14,980 nt of DNA, from assembly GCA_003170575.1 (NCBI GenBank), contig PMZB01000247.1:1-14980 (forward strand). Reading direction: 5' to 3'. The notes under the pieces are model-generated. The model was given only the letters and a program-made list of their open reading frames with translations, searched no databases and was not told the origin of the DNA. Below are positions 7,401 through 13,501 of the stretch, in pieces. Every line of letters starts with the position of its first letter. Position 1 is the stretch's first letter. Made by a program: the position numbers and the translations under genes. The DNA comes from Chlamydiia bacterium. GTDB taxonomy: Bacteria > Chlamydiota > Chlamydiia > Chlamydiales > FEN-1388.

Positions 7401-10229
7401 GATGAGAAAAAAATAGAATTATTCCAAAGCATTTTTTCCACGTTAATAAAAAATGGCGAAGCCATTTTTGATGAGGCAGATGCTACATTTGATGTCCTTA
7501 AAGAGCATTTGCTGGCAACAGGAGAGATGAAGCCTCCTTCTCCTGCTGTGCTTGATGCTACCATGTCACTTTATCAGGTGCTTGAGAAAGAAAAATTTTA
7601 TGCTGGGACAAAAAGAGAGTTTGAACAAAGGCGGGATGAGCTTATTAAGCTTTTAATGAAAGAAGAGAAAGGGGAGGTGGAAAAGAAAAAGGAGTATCTT
7701 GAATCTGGAGATCTCAAGCTTATTTCTCACATGCCAGCAAAAGAACAAGAAAGGCTGCGGGTTTGGTATACAGAAGCTTGGGAGGTTCTTCCGGAAACCT
7801 ATACGAAGAAATGCGGGGTAGAGTATGGGGCCGCGGGATCTCCAGATGCTTGGTATGCAGTACCCTATGATCGAGGCAATCCTGTACCAGCCTCAAGGTT
7901 TAAGAATGAGCTTGAGGAAATCAACTTCACCTATCAGTTCTTCGTGAGTGCAGAAGATAAGAAGATTTTGCCTCTGGTGTCAACCTGGGTGCGCACTATT
8001 AGTTCAAAGATACAACAAAGAATTGCTGATGACCCTGCCGTTTCTCTAGAAGCCATTCCTGAAGTGGCCTACATCTCTGATTTTCTTGGAAAGGATATGG
8101 CGAATCTTTTTGGGAGAGAGTCAGTAGAGACCATCACCCAGGCTCTACTGGATCTTTTTAAAAAAGATTTGTCAAAGAAGATTACTTTTGCTCGGGTTGT
8201 TGCCTTGCCAAATGTACAACGACCTACTTCTTATGTACGCAGCACAACACAACTTTTTGCGCTGCTTTTCAACAAGGTACGAGGGTTTACAGGAACTTTA
8301 TGGAATCAGGATTCTTATCCACTTTCAGTCACTTCGGAAACATCTCCAGAATCAGTTGGCAAGACAATGCATTTACTTGAACAAGATATGGAAACCCAAT
8401 TAGCTCTTTTTGACGAAAAAGCCCCTCCAAGAGATCAAGGTATAATTGATGTGGGAGGCCTTTTGTGCGGAAGAAGCGGCCGTGATATAGCTCAAAGGAT
8501 GCTTGAAAATAGCGACCCAGCATCTATCTCAGGAGTGATTTTCTACGAAAACAAAAAGCAAATGGTTCTTGAGCGAAATAAAAGCCCCTACCCGCTTTCT
8601 CAATGCAAAGCACCTAAGGAAAAACTTGCTGCCTTTTGGGAACAACAGTTTACGGTTGGTTCAGATCTTCGTTTGGGAGAAAAAGCAGAAAGTACTGTAC
8701 TTGTTGGTAAGCATACGATGTTGCGAGACTTGCTGCAGGGCATTTGGCGTATGCGCCAATTTGGCAAGGGGCAAAAAGTGCATTTTGCTACTGATGAAGA
8801 AACCGCACGAATTATTCGACAGACTTTTAACCTGCCTGAAGGAAGACCAATTACTATAAAGCATATTTTTGCCTTTGCCCTCAAAAACCAAACAGACAGG
8901 CTCGCTGTGGATAATCCGCGAGCTTTTGAACATAAGGCAAGCGCCTTTCTTGAAGGGAATGCCATCCAAGAACTAGTGACAAAAAGAGGCGATGAACTTA
9001 CACAAGCTATGGAAAAGGCTTCGGATCTCTTCTTTCAGGAAGCGCACGAGGAGTATGGAATCAAAGAAGAAGAAATTCCTATCGATTCTGAGATCGAGCG
9101 CATTCACCAGCAAACAATCTCTCATAAATGCGCGCCTGCAAACGTAGAAGAGGTTTTTAGTACATTAAAGGGTCAAATGCAGAAAAGCCTTCCACAAACT
9201 CTTCCTGGGCACAAGTCAGGAGGCCTTGTTCAAATTCAGCAGCAGACCCAAGCAAAGACCACATCTCAAGTAAAGACTGCTGTTCAGGCTGCAGTTGTGA
9301 TACTGCCTTTCGGGCCTAATATGTTAGGTAAATCTCGTATGGAGCCATTTTTCTTGAAACTCTCTGAAGGGAGGGAGCTGCCTGTAGCGAGCGATATAAC
9401 TGAGTTAACTCCTGAACAAAAGCAGGTCATAGACGCACTTAGACCAGCTCCGTTCCAGCACTACAAGCCAGAAGAAGTGAAAGACGAGAGGGTCGTTTTA
9501 GCTACAAAAGAAGAGTATGCACCTATGTGCAATCTTGGGGCTTTATTTGGAGCTTTTGATGTGACGAAAGAGTTTTCCGATACTATTTCTAGAGACATCT
9601 ACACAAGTACTATGATTCACGATACAGGATTTGGTTCCCGGCCTTATTCGCGAGCGGTCCCAATTGTAGATTATATGGTGTGCTATCAAAAAGGAGATGA
9701 TGAGACAACAAGAAGGTATCTCATGCTTACTCAAGAGGAGGCAGAAACGTTCACTAAATGCACGCAACTTGGGTCAGGCGATTACAAGGCGGTTTTAATT
9801 AACTTTCACTCGGGGGCTATGTACCACCATCCTGGGAGCGAAAAGTTGAAGGGAAGCTTAGGTAGAAATGATCAAGCCCTTTGTACACGTGTCCAGGCAA
9901 AGATTTATAATGGTTTTTTACGTCTTACTCCGGAAGAGCAGCTTGGATTTCTTCTTTGGTGCATGGAGGGCAATAAGTGGGGCAAAGTGAAATCCTTTTT
10001 GGAGGGATTTATTGTGCAAGGCAATGCCCTTGCAAAAAGCACGTATGGGCCAATAGAGAAGATTCTCGAGGGCAAAGGAGAATCGCTGGTGGCTGGTTTA
10101 CTCAAGCGCTATACAGAGCGTAAAGAAACCAAGGATGAGGCAGAAGCACTTATGCAGCGCCTTGCCACAACGCATACGGTAGATAAGGAAATGATCCACA
10201 CCCTGCTTACGTGGATGCAGCAGACATAG
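1446..10229 (+). CDS. giant DUF3638/DUF3645 SF2-type ATPase with N-terminal CE-clan-like cysteine protease motif
   Basis: This is one uninterrupted 2927-residue frame with a good ribosome site. Residues 1-30 are Pro/Glu-rich with no signal peptide. Residues about 215-345 hold H229 (in GGHAIVHE), N249 (in LIIHNAG) and Q329-RSGT-C334, the residue order of CE-clan cysteine proteases and YopJ-type acetyltransferases. About 434-476 is a Pro/Thr-rich linker. Residues 480-1750 are not recognised, apart from a possible TPR-like helical pair near 1307-1345 and a Pro/Glu-rich linker near 1576-1612. The motor follows: Walker A MGSGKT (1878-1883, K1882), DEAD (2009-2012), a DUF3645-like segment WYAVPYDRGNPVP (from 2136), GFTGT (2280-2284) and a motif VI-like QGIWRMRQFGKGQ (2431-2443). 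The C-terminal 450 residues have no assigned domain. DUF3638/DUF3645 proteins are known mainly from eukaryotes, with unclear function. A host-directed or ubiquitin-related role is inference; the gene and motor calls are firm. Confidence 0.93.
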   Translation: MEDAPLENVPVQPEVPQELPSQEPSKKAKLSFGETFAHLAALGQELGPKQSLKFFHRLTPIDPKKIPQPESGLWTDMYYLIKKIQSFGPRYIVGIEPEEEGEAGKVSEITTWKNLLRKPIKADRKLLFHVLGDVIGSTSKELEGQSIHKAWNIFLEYFKGYGSVGDPTVKKAMLKCRDQLATGIELMDRIRGTDSLDKVSEEFRTKLMGLKVGESLILPDGWANELGGHAIVHELVKEEGESLRLIIHNAGDGIEYHQGEFVGGKRYTYPYVLEGIPLEKLCSKPYLASLRDVQTYGVHNFSSKDMYKTILPSLGGTFSLKNVHTVDIQRSGTCSVASVFSFFQTKMVPRDYLRNRIVMGLQLLHGFAQKSSSLEEGDCILAQKCSRFLSQLLLQAKEDNFVTDEEFSFLHEQISLVNGRIGSRLQELGQSFLSPTIPTTRKETKLSIAAPTTDFSKLTPPKFELPGTPKIVRPPSMFVTLSTINSQEELLQCLSDATSQVKTCIASGELETAQHIMEAVSRHLLKVFKEKGSSLGEGKTLEIIQQFQYFTKVYVENIIKIAQQNQEPIVVRPSMATTLCSFIQCAQIAGEKIPEIRQYSLKSLFDVLHLQPHGEKEHLNLFFERHADEESLYRVIPLSQSVNRPPSSELRIHDIRSKDKFLRFAKQIGVTIPEEEKGGSLLNPTLSTEKFLGLNDEDFVPPKEWFLFIDMLDTSRLLEELPGEPEKKPVDLTNIWRCEETSWTKPTIFKGMRSYPSIMKEDAPPAFLRPGARIKLGKKAESRLLEGEDQTSYQLRIIGTWTKALSPDGVLTLFLANPELLVIPEKQIMLEQFLFSSSAQHELPEMMQTQVQKNIAEFVSRYICVSTTSLDERLYCLRLARLACDRGIIDKSVVQDLLVELDHKLEKESSNTHAKFLFHKERALFLLSRESLSVGDLENLVASSTYAATSSVTEEPYFTYELRATQHELLSRDDVRGVLTANPSAIINKILGTSSQWKMESYPNFVTEGPPPMEYQMARGILLEKQIATIPTPSFFAVTSDIQRALSNALPNKVSHIGEGCYEFELEKEKGVQFRVLAHANGQFVQKKIGESWYQYVPSAGLEKGVLPQFLASEGRVWWNEKEKFFRIECPDGTLYEAVVQNEKSTVFVCDPSTGKRTSERLVLASKLPLYLQSFEDKEYIIASTTDGKNISKIKFSRLGEKGLTFIFDAAKKEFRREDCLSDVLVPDQTSPVLHGPHKLVLRSTLTNQSYILLSGHYLGEPEEKKVASPLSTTRLSQNAPSDEKDRPFIPVYMCKKEKGELIPESAEARASLAYLYLSQQEYEKSAHVLDGLERIPLPQDVVRTLLWICKSKDTDARAIAVRLKAAAQLKRQQILFDSKIPDLPNLTEDTREFLSIRHSIGWLQLSPEDQMVLKMEKEEKEVRRKMAGPIYAGPILIDFSSYLEKERPFDVEHLFEAPKEEEPTPLRPIFSRDFWDVCEAVRTGSPVSVEHIKSMFGVEAEGKDLSYALEIAARANPSKAQTAAAILLAIQKRPDQFKDINLEDRWKKEEEIWKELMHRASSLFAKEAPSALSLEPVPTTTLPLEMPEEAVEKKEALPPLVCEDPEKTALSDISSILFPKKKVELKGKPLSISGQPVVELLKTISPIHAREGERFAQAVTSYSDMKPSAKVEIEKEVQVSSWIPWIWGGGRGSQTQKRIGTALSPLKSQLEKSRETANKYKHTIVDLLQKRTLDTEVTYASLEAAGYVPDVYIKSAIIALLKPFPEGFLSLNPALSVEDACALREATVAYLAEKTHANHLNTIVTELTRLQNKSSITEEEVTNLHALLEQHREYDIAQDPRYIVLEEALGYIFRADQLKVMRSFLEGGEGKVIELIMGSGKTAVIGPLLCQCIASRGKLPVFVIPESLASSMFPQLAATLQNSFSQKVFSWEVPDNEMLSLEQLSFIEQGIKNALAEAGAVLVRPKDITGLFLQFFLTLKQVPRDEKKIELFQSIFSTLIKNGEAIFDEADATFDVLKEHLLATGEMKPPSPAVLDATMSLYQVLEKEKFYAGTKREFEQRRDELIKLLMKEEKGEVEKKKEYLESGDLKLISHMPAKEQERLRVWYTEAWEVLPETYTKKCGVEYGAAGSPDAWYAVPYDRGNPVPASRFKNELEEINFTYQFFVSAEDKKILPLVSTWVRTISSKIQQRIADDPAVSLEAIPEVAYISDFLGKDMANLFGRESVETITQALLDLFKKDLSKKITFARVVALPNVQRPTSYVRSTTQLFALLFNKVRGFTGTLWNQDSYPLSVTSETSPESVGKTMHLLEQDMETQLALFDEKAPPRDQGIIDVGGLLCGRSGRDIAQRMLENSDPASISGVIFYENKKQMVLERNKSPYPLSQCKAPKEKLAAFWEQQFTVGSDLRLGEKAESTVLVGKHTMLRDLLQGIWRMRQFGKGQKVHFATDEETARIIRQTFNLPEGRPITIKHIFAFALKNQTDRLAVDNPRAFEHKASAFLEGNAIQELVTKRGDELTQAMEKASDLFFQEAHEEYGIKEEEIPIDSEIERIHQQTISHKCAPANVEEVFSTLKGQMQKSLPQTLPGHKSGGLVQIQQQTQAKTTSQVKTAVQAAVVILPFGPNMLGKSRMEPFFLKLSEGRELPVASDITELTPEQKQVIDALRPAPFQHYKPEEVKDERVVLATKEEYAPMCNLGALFGAFDVTKEFSDTISRDIYTSTMIHDTGFGSRPYSRAVPIVDYMVCYQKGDDETTRRYLMLTQEEAETFTKCTQLGSGDYKAVLINFHSGAMYHHPGSEKLKGSLGRNDQALCTRVQAKIYNGFLRLTPEEQLGFLLWCMEGNKWGKVKSFLEGFIVQGNALAKSTYGPIEKILEGKGESLVAGLLKRYTERKETKDEAEALMQRLATTHTVDKEMIHTLLTWMQQT
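2085..2480 (+). other. CE-clan-like catalytic region inside the giant protein
   Basis: Residues about 214-345 of the giant protein read as a beta-hairpin carrying H229 and N249, followed 80 residues later by Q329 and by C334 at the start of a hydrophobic helix (TCSVASVFSFF). In CE-clan enzymes the order is His, Asp/Asn/Glu, Gln, Cys, with the Gln five or six residues before the Cys (compare QxxGxDCG in Ulp1/SENP and QxSxxxCG in YopJ). The order rules out a normal papain or OTU fold, where Cys comes first. The gap from N249 to C334 is longer than usual, so a permuted papain-like domain of another family is an alternative. Confidence 0.5.
7000..8860 (+). other. SF2/DEAD-type motor (DUF3638 plus DUF3645) inside the giant protein
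   Basis: Residues about 1850-2470 contain all the landmarks of a two-lobed SF2 ATPase. Lobe 1 has ELIMGSGKTAV (Walker A), VFVIPESL (motif Ia-like), VLVRPKDI and IFDEADATFD (Walker B). The DUF3645-like segment lies in a long insert between the lobes. Lobe 2 starts near RGFTGT and ends with the arginine-containing QGIWRMRQFGKGQKVHF, which corresponds to motif VI and is the most typical DUF3638-family signature. All catalytic residues expected of an ATPase are present, so it should hydrolyse ATP. Whether the substrate is a nucleic acid or a polypeptide cannot be told from sequence. Confidence 0.8.
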
Positions 10230-10274
10230 AGACATTATTTCTTATGGCACGCATCCCATTACCTACGTATTTGT

Positions 10275-10292
10275 AAGAGCACATCAGCTCTT
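10275..10292. terminator. candidate bidirectional hairpin between convergent genes
   Basis: AAGAGC-acatca-GCTCTT is a perfect six-base-pair inverted repeat between the giant gene (stop at 10227-10229) and secA, reaching one base into the secA stop codon at 10292-10294. On the plus strand it is followed by TATTC after the stem's own T's, and on the minus strand by ACAAAT, so the T-tracts are weak. Its position between two convergent genes is the main support. A second possible stem, GGAGA...TCTCC, lies just inside secA. Confidence 0.35.
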
Positions 10293-13200
10293 TATTCAGG
10301 AGAGGAGTTTTGTTCTCCGCAGCACTTTTTATACTTTTTCCCGCTGCCGCATGGGCATGGTTCATTTCGCTGTGCGCCTAGTGGAATGGACAGTTTGTTG
10401 ATAAGCTGAGGAATTTCTTCTGCTTCCTCAAAGTTGTCAGGCTCCTCCGCTGCTTCAAGAGCAAGCTCTTCTTCTTCCGGGCTTGCGAAGAAGGGGCGCT
10501 CAACTTGGGAGACAATATCAATATGAAACTTGAAGAGGGATCGAACCATGTCTTCGCGAAGGCGCATGGAAAGAGAATCAAACAGACGAAACGCCTCATG
10601 CTTAAACTCAATAAGCGGATCTTTCTGTCCGATGGCCCTTAAGTGTACGTCAGAGCGAAGATGATCCATCTCAAGAAGATGGCTTTGCCACAGGTTGTCA
10701 ACGCTTCGCAACATAAGCGATCGCACCATGCTGTGAATGATATTTCTTGCATCTTCATCGCTTCCAGTAACTTCTGAGATGGACTTTTCTTCAGACGCAA
10801 ATCGCTCCCGCAGAGCATCGATGATCTTTTTCGCTGTATAGACGCCAACCCCCTCTTTTGAAGCAAGAGCAGCAAAAAGCTCCTCTTTGTCAAACCCAAC
10901 AGGAGCGGAAGTGGCAAGCCATTGTCGAAAGTTCTCAACAGCTGCGTCAGAGGCGTGAGCAATCATTGTCTCAGCCGTACGCGTGGTCATTTGCTCGATA
11001 ATGTCAAAGGAGATCTCTATAGAAGAAGACGCGTGCAGAAGTTCATTGCGGAAGCTGTAGATTTCTTGCCGTTGTTTATTCATCACGTCATCATATTCAA
11101 GCGTGTGCTTACGGATTGTGTAGTTTCTTGACTCGACGCGCTTCTGCGCTGTCTCAATAGACTTGTTCAGAATGGATGCAGAAATGGGTTCGCCTTCTGG
11201 CGGACGGAATTTTTGGAGCCAGGTTGTTAAGGAGGGCGATGCAAAAAGCCGCATCAAGGGGTCTTCAAGCGAGATATAAAATTGAGAGGAACCTGGGTCG
11301 CCAAGACGTCCGCCTCGCCCGCGCAGCTGCCTATCGATACGTCGGGATTGGTGGCGTGTGGAACCGATTACATGAAGGCCTCCGCGTTCGGCAATGCCAG
11401 CCCCAAGCTTGATGTCTGTACCGCGGCCAGCCATGTTTGTTGCTATCGTGATAGCGCCTTCTTGCCCTGCCATCGCGATGATCTCAGCTTCGTGCGAGTG
11501 GTTCTTTGCGTTGAGGACTGTGTGTTCAAGATGGTTGAGTTTGAAAAGGCGGGAGAGCTTTTCAGAAACTTCAACAGATTCTGTACCTAAGAGAATGGGT
11601 CTGCCTTCACCATGGACGCGTTTCACATCCTTCAGGATTGCCGCATATTTCTCGCGCTCTGTCATGTACATTTCATCATTCGCATCCGCGCGGCGGCACG
11701 GCTTGTATGTTGGAATCTGTAATACGTTGATCTTGTAGATGTCTTTAAACTCATGAGCTTCTGTGATGGCCGTCCCGGTCATCCCAGCAAGCTTCTGATA
11801 CATGCGGAAATAGTTCTGCAGTGTAATTGTTGCATAGGTTTGTGTCTCGCGTTGGATAGCGACAGATTCTTTGGCCTCGATTGCCTGGTGTAAGCCATCT
11901 GAAAATCTTCGCCCTGGCTGCATCCTTCCCGTGTTCTCATCAACGATGACAATCTTGCCCTCTTGGATGATGTAATCTACATCCCGCTCCATCAGAAGAT
12001 GTGCTCGTAAAAGTTGCCGCAGGTTGTGCGAGCGCTCCTTTCTCAGCGCATCTTCATCTTGAATGGCAATCTTTTTTGCAAGTTTCTCCTCTGGAGAAAG
12101 AGAGTTGTCCTGATCAATGAGCAGAAGCTCATGGCCAAGATCTAACATAACAAAGTCGTCATTTTTGCCCCCGCCCTCAATCCAGGCGCCAATTCCTTTT
12201 TCGGTAAGCTCATATTCATTTTGTCGCTCATCAACGATGATAAAGAGGCGCGCAAGTGCTTCAGCACGGGCTTCTTTATTCTGTTCTTTGTAGTAGTGAA
12301 GATCCCACTTGTCTATGGCTGCACGAATATCTGGGTGTTCTTTGAGCTTTTTGAGTACTTTGTTGCGTGGAGTGCCTTTGCTCACAAGCCAGAGCTGCTC
12401 ACATGCGTCATATTCTTCTGGTAAGAGTTTTGTATCAGTTCCTTCATCGCTATAGAACCGCTCGAGCTTTTTCTTTGTCTCAAGGGCGATTCTTTGGCAT
12501 TCTTCTTTCTGCCGGTGTACAAGGGTTGCTACACCTGCCTGAAGTTCATGAAACAGGTGCTTTGATACAGCTGACGGCCCTGAAATGATAAGGGGCGTTC
12601 TGGCTTCGTCAATTAAGATTGAGTCAACTTCGTCAATAAGAGCAAAGTAGTGGCTGCGCTGTACTTGTTCCTCTGCACTTGAAGCCATTGAGTTATCGCG
12701 CAAGTAATCAAACCCAAATTCCGACGCTGTGCCATACACAATGTCAGCAGCATACACAGCCTTTCGTTCATCGTGGCCCATGCTTTGCTGCAAGACGCCT
12801 GTTGTGAGCCCCAGCGCTTGAAAAATGGAGCCAACCCACTCGCAGTCTCTTTTTGCAAGGTAGTCGTTTACGGTTACAATGTGAACGGGTTTTCCGGTTA
12901 GCGCATTAAGATATAGGGGCATGGCGGCAGTCAGCGTTTTTCCTTCGCCCGTCTGCATCTCGGTGATAGTTCCATTGTGCATCGAGATGGCGCCAAGAAT
13001 CTGCACATCGTAAGGCACCATATCCCATTTCTGGGTGTAGCCAGAGACATTAACATCTTTTCCTACAAATCGCCGGCAGCAGTTTTTGACCACAGCGTAG
13101 GCTTCAACAAGAAGGTCATCAAGCTTTGCGCCATTTTTCAACCGCGCGCGAAACTCTTGCGTCTTTGCAGCAAGCTCTTCATCTGTCAGCCCCTTCAAGG

Positions 13201-13297
13201 CTTCTTCGGCCTGGTTAACCTGTGCTACAGTCTTCCAGTAACGACGGATTGTTCTTTCTTGCGCTGTCCCAAAGATCCACTTAAGTAATGAAAGCAT
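10292..13297 (-). CDS. secA: preprotein translocase ATPase SecA, chlamydial type
   Basis: SecA is the ATP-driven motor that pushes unfolded preproteins through SecYEG at the inner membrane. At 1001 residues it is somewhat longer than the roughly 970 of Chlamydia SecA. Visible motifs in order are WDMVPYDVQILGAI (91-104), Walker A MQTGEGKT (114-121), the preprotein cross-linking region entry GTASEFGFDYLRDN (189-202), DEVD Walker B (222-225), IDEARTPLIISGP (229-241), GMTGTAITE near 505, MAGRGTDIKLG from 622 and the motif VI region RQLRGRGGRLGDPG (656-669). An acidic linker leads to a C-terminal SEC-C zinc site, C981-P-C983 and C992-C993, which normally binds SecB or ribosomes. As I recall, Chlamydia trachomatis SecA lacks this tail. 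The start is supported by AGAGGT (13304-13309), seven bases before ATG 13297. The segment around residues 310-345 (LWLVSKGTPRNKVL, then AIDKWD) is distinctly chlamydial. Confidence 0.98.
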   Translation of the reverse strand: MLSLLKWIFGTAQERTIRRYWKTVAQVNQAEEALKGLTDEELAAKTQEFRARLKNGAKLDDLLVEAYAVVKNCCRRFVGKDVNVSGYTQKWDMVPYDVQILGAISMHNGTITEMQTGEGKTLTAAMPLYLNALTGKPVHIVTVNDYLAKRDCEWVGSIFQALGLTTGVLQQSMGHDERKAVYAADIVYGTASEFGFDYLRDNSMASSAEEQVQRSHYFALIDEVDSILIDEARTPLIISGPSAVSKHLFHELQAGVATLVHRQKEECQRIALETKKKLERFYSDEGTDTKLLPEEYDACEQLWLVSKGTPRNKVLKKLKEHPDIRAAIDKWDLHYYKEQNKEARAEALARLFIIVDERQNEYELTEKGIGAWIEGGGKNDDFVMLDLGHELLLIDQDNSLSPEEKLAKKIAIQDEDALRKERSHNLRQLLRAHLLMERDVDYIIQEGKIVIVDENTGRMQPGRRFSDGLHQAIEAKESVAIQRETQTYATITLQNYFRMYQKLAGMTGTAITEAHEFKDIYKINVLQIPTYKPCRRADANDEMYMTEREKYAAILKDVKRVHGEGRPILLGTESVEVSEKLSRLFKLNHLEHTVLNAKNHSHEAEIIAMAGQEGAITIATNMAGRGTDIKLGAGIAERGGLHVIGSTRHQSRRIDRQLRGRGGRLGDPGSSQFYISLEDPLMRLFASPSLTTWLQKFRPPEGEPISASILNKSIETAQKRVESRNYTIRKHTLEYDDVMNKQRQEIYSFRNELLHASSSIEISFDIIEQMTTRTAETMIAHASDAAVENFRQWLATSAPVGFDKEELFAALASKEGVGVYTAKKIIDALRERFASEEKSISEVTGSDEDARNIIHSMVRSLMLRSVDNLWQSHLLEMDHLRSDVHLRAIGQKDPLIEFKHEAFRLFDSLSMRLREDMVRSLFKFHIDIVSQVERPFFASPEEEELALEAAEEPDNFEEAEEIPQLINKLSIPLGAQRNEPCPCGSGKKYKKCCGEQNSSPE

Positions 13298-13303
13298 GAA
13301 TTG

Positions 13304-13309
13304 ACCTCT
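13304..13309 (-). promoter_or_regulatory. secA ribosome binding site
   Basis: Read on the minus strand this is AGAGGT, six bases before the ATG of secA. It is a good Shine-Dalgarno and fixes the start of the 1001-residue form. Confidence 0.6.
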
Positions 13310-13341
13310 GTTGGTAGAGATACGGTAAAAAAATCATTACT

Positions 13342-13371
13342 ATGATAGCGCAAATGTGCGATTTGCTGCAA
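13342..13371 (-). promoter_or_regulatory. candidate secA promoter with inverted repeat in the spacer
   Basis: On the minus strand TTGCAG (13366-13371) and TATCAT (13342-13347, five of six to consensus) are separated by 18 bases. The spacer and its edge contain the inverted repeat GCAAAT-cgcac-ATTTGC (13350-13366), which can extend by two more base pairs across a one-base bulge. Transcription would start about 13335, giving a leader of roughly 38 bases that includes a run of seven T's. The repeat could be an operator or simply a chance palindrome. Confidence 0.4.
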
Positions 13372-13414
13372 TGAAATAGAGTGGTGCATTCAAGAGTTCT
13401 TCTGCTTGGTAGAT

Positions 13415-13433
13415 CTGTAAGACGATCTTACAG
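13415..13433. repeat. perfect 8-bp inverted repeat between the ATPase gene and secA
   Basis: CTGTAAGA-cga-TCTTACAG is a perfect eight-base stem with a three-base loop. Read leftward it lies after the ATPase gene and before the secA promoter candidate, so it could end ATPase transcription. Neither side has a T-tract, which argues against an ordinary intrinsic terminator. A protein-binding site or an RNA processing hairpin are alternatives. A weaker repeat, AACCAT...ATGGTT with an 11-base loop, lies nearby at about 13458-13480. Confidence 0.45.
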
Positions 13434-13501
13434 GGACGACAGAAGGTGTAGTCTTGAACCATGTTTTTTTGAAATGGTTTTGCAGGAAGTGTTAGGCGTA
13501 A

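Noticed and set aside
8600..8969. Minus-strand frames of 102 and 121 residues inside the giant gene
   Set aside because: They overlap the motor lobe 2 coding sequence, including the motif VI region, which is clearly the real frame.
11282..11738. Plus-strand frames of about 100 residues inside secA
   Set aside because: They are antisense to highly conserved SecA motor motifs and have no recognisable product.
13327..13346. ATCAT-agta-ATGAT followed by seven T's on the minus strand as a terminator
   Set aside because: The stem has only one G-C pair, and the element lies between the secA promoter candidate and its start codon, so a T-rich leader is more likely.
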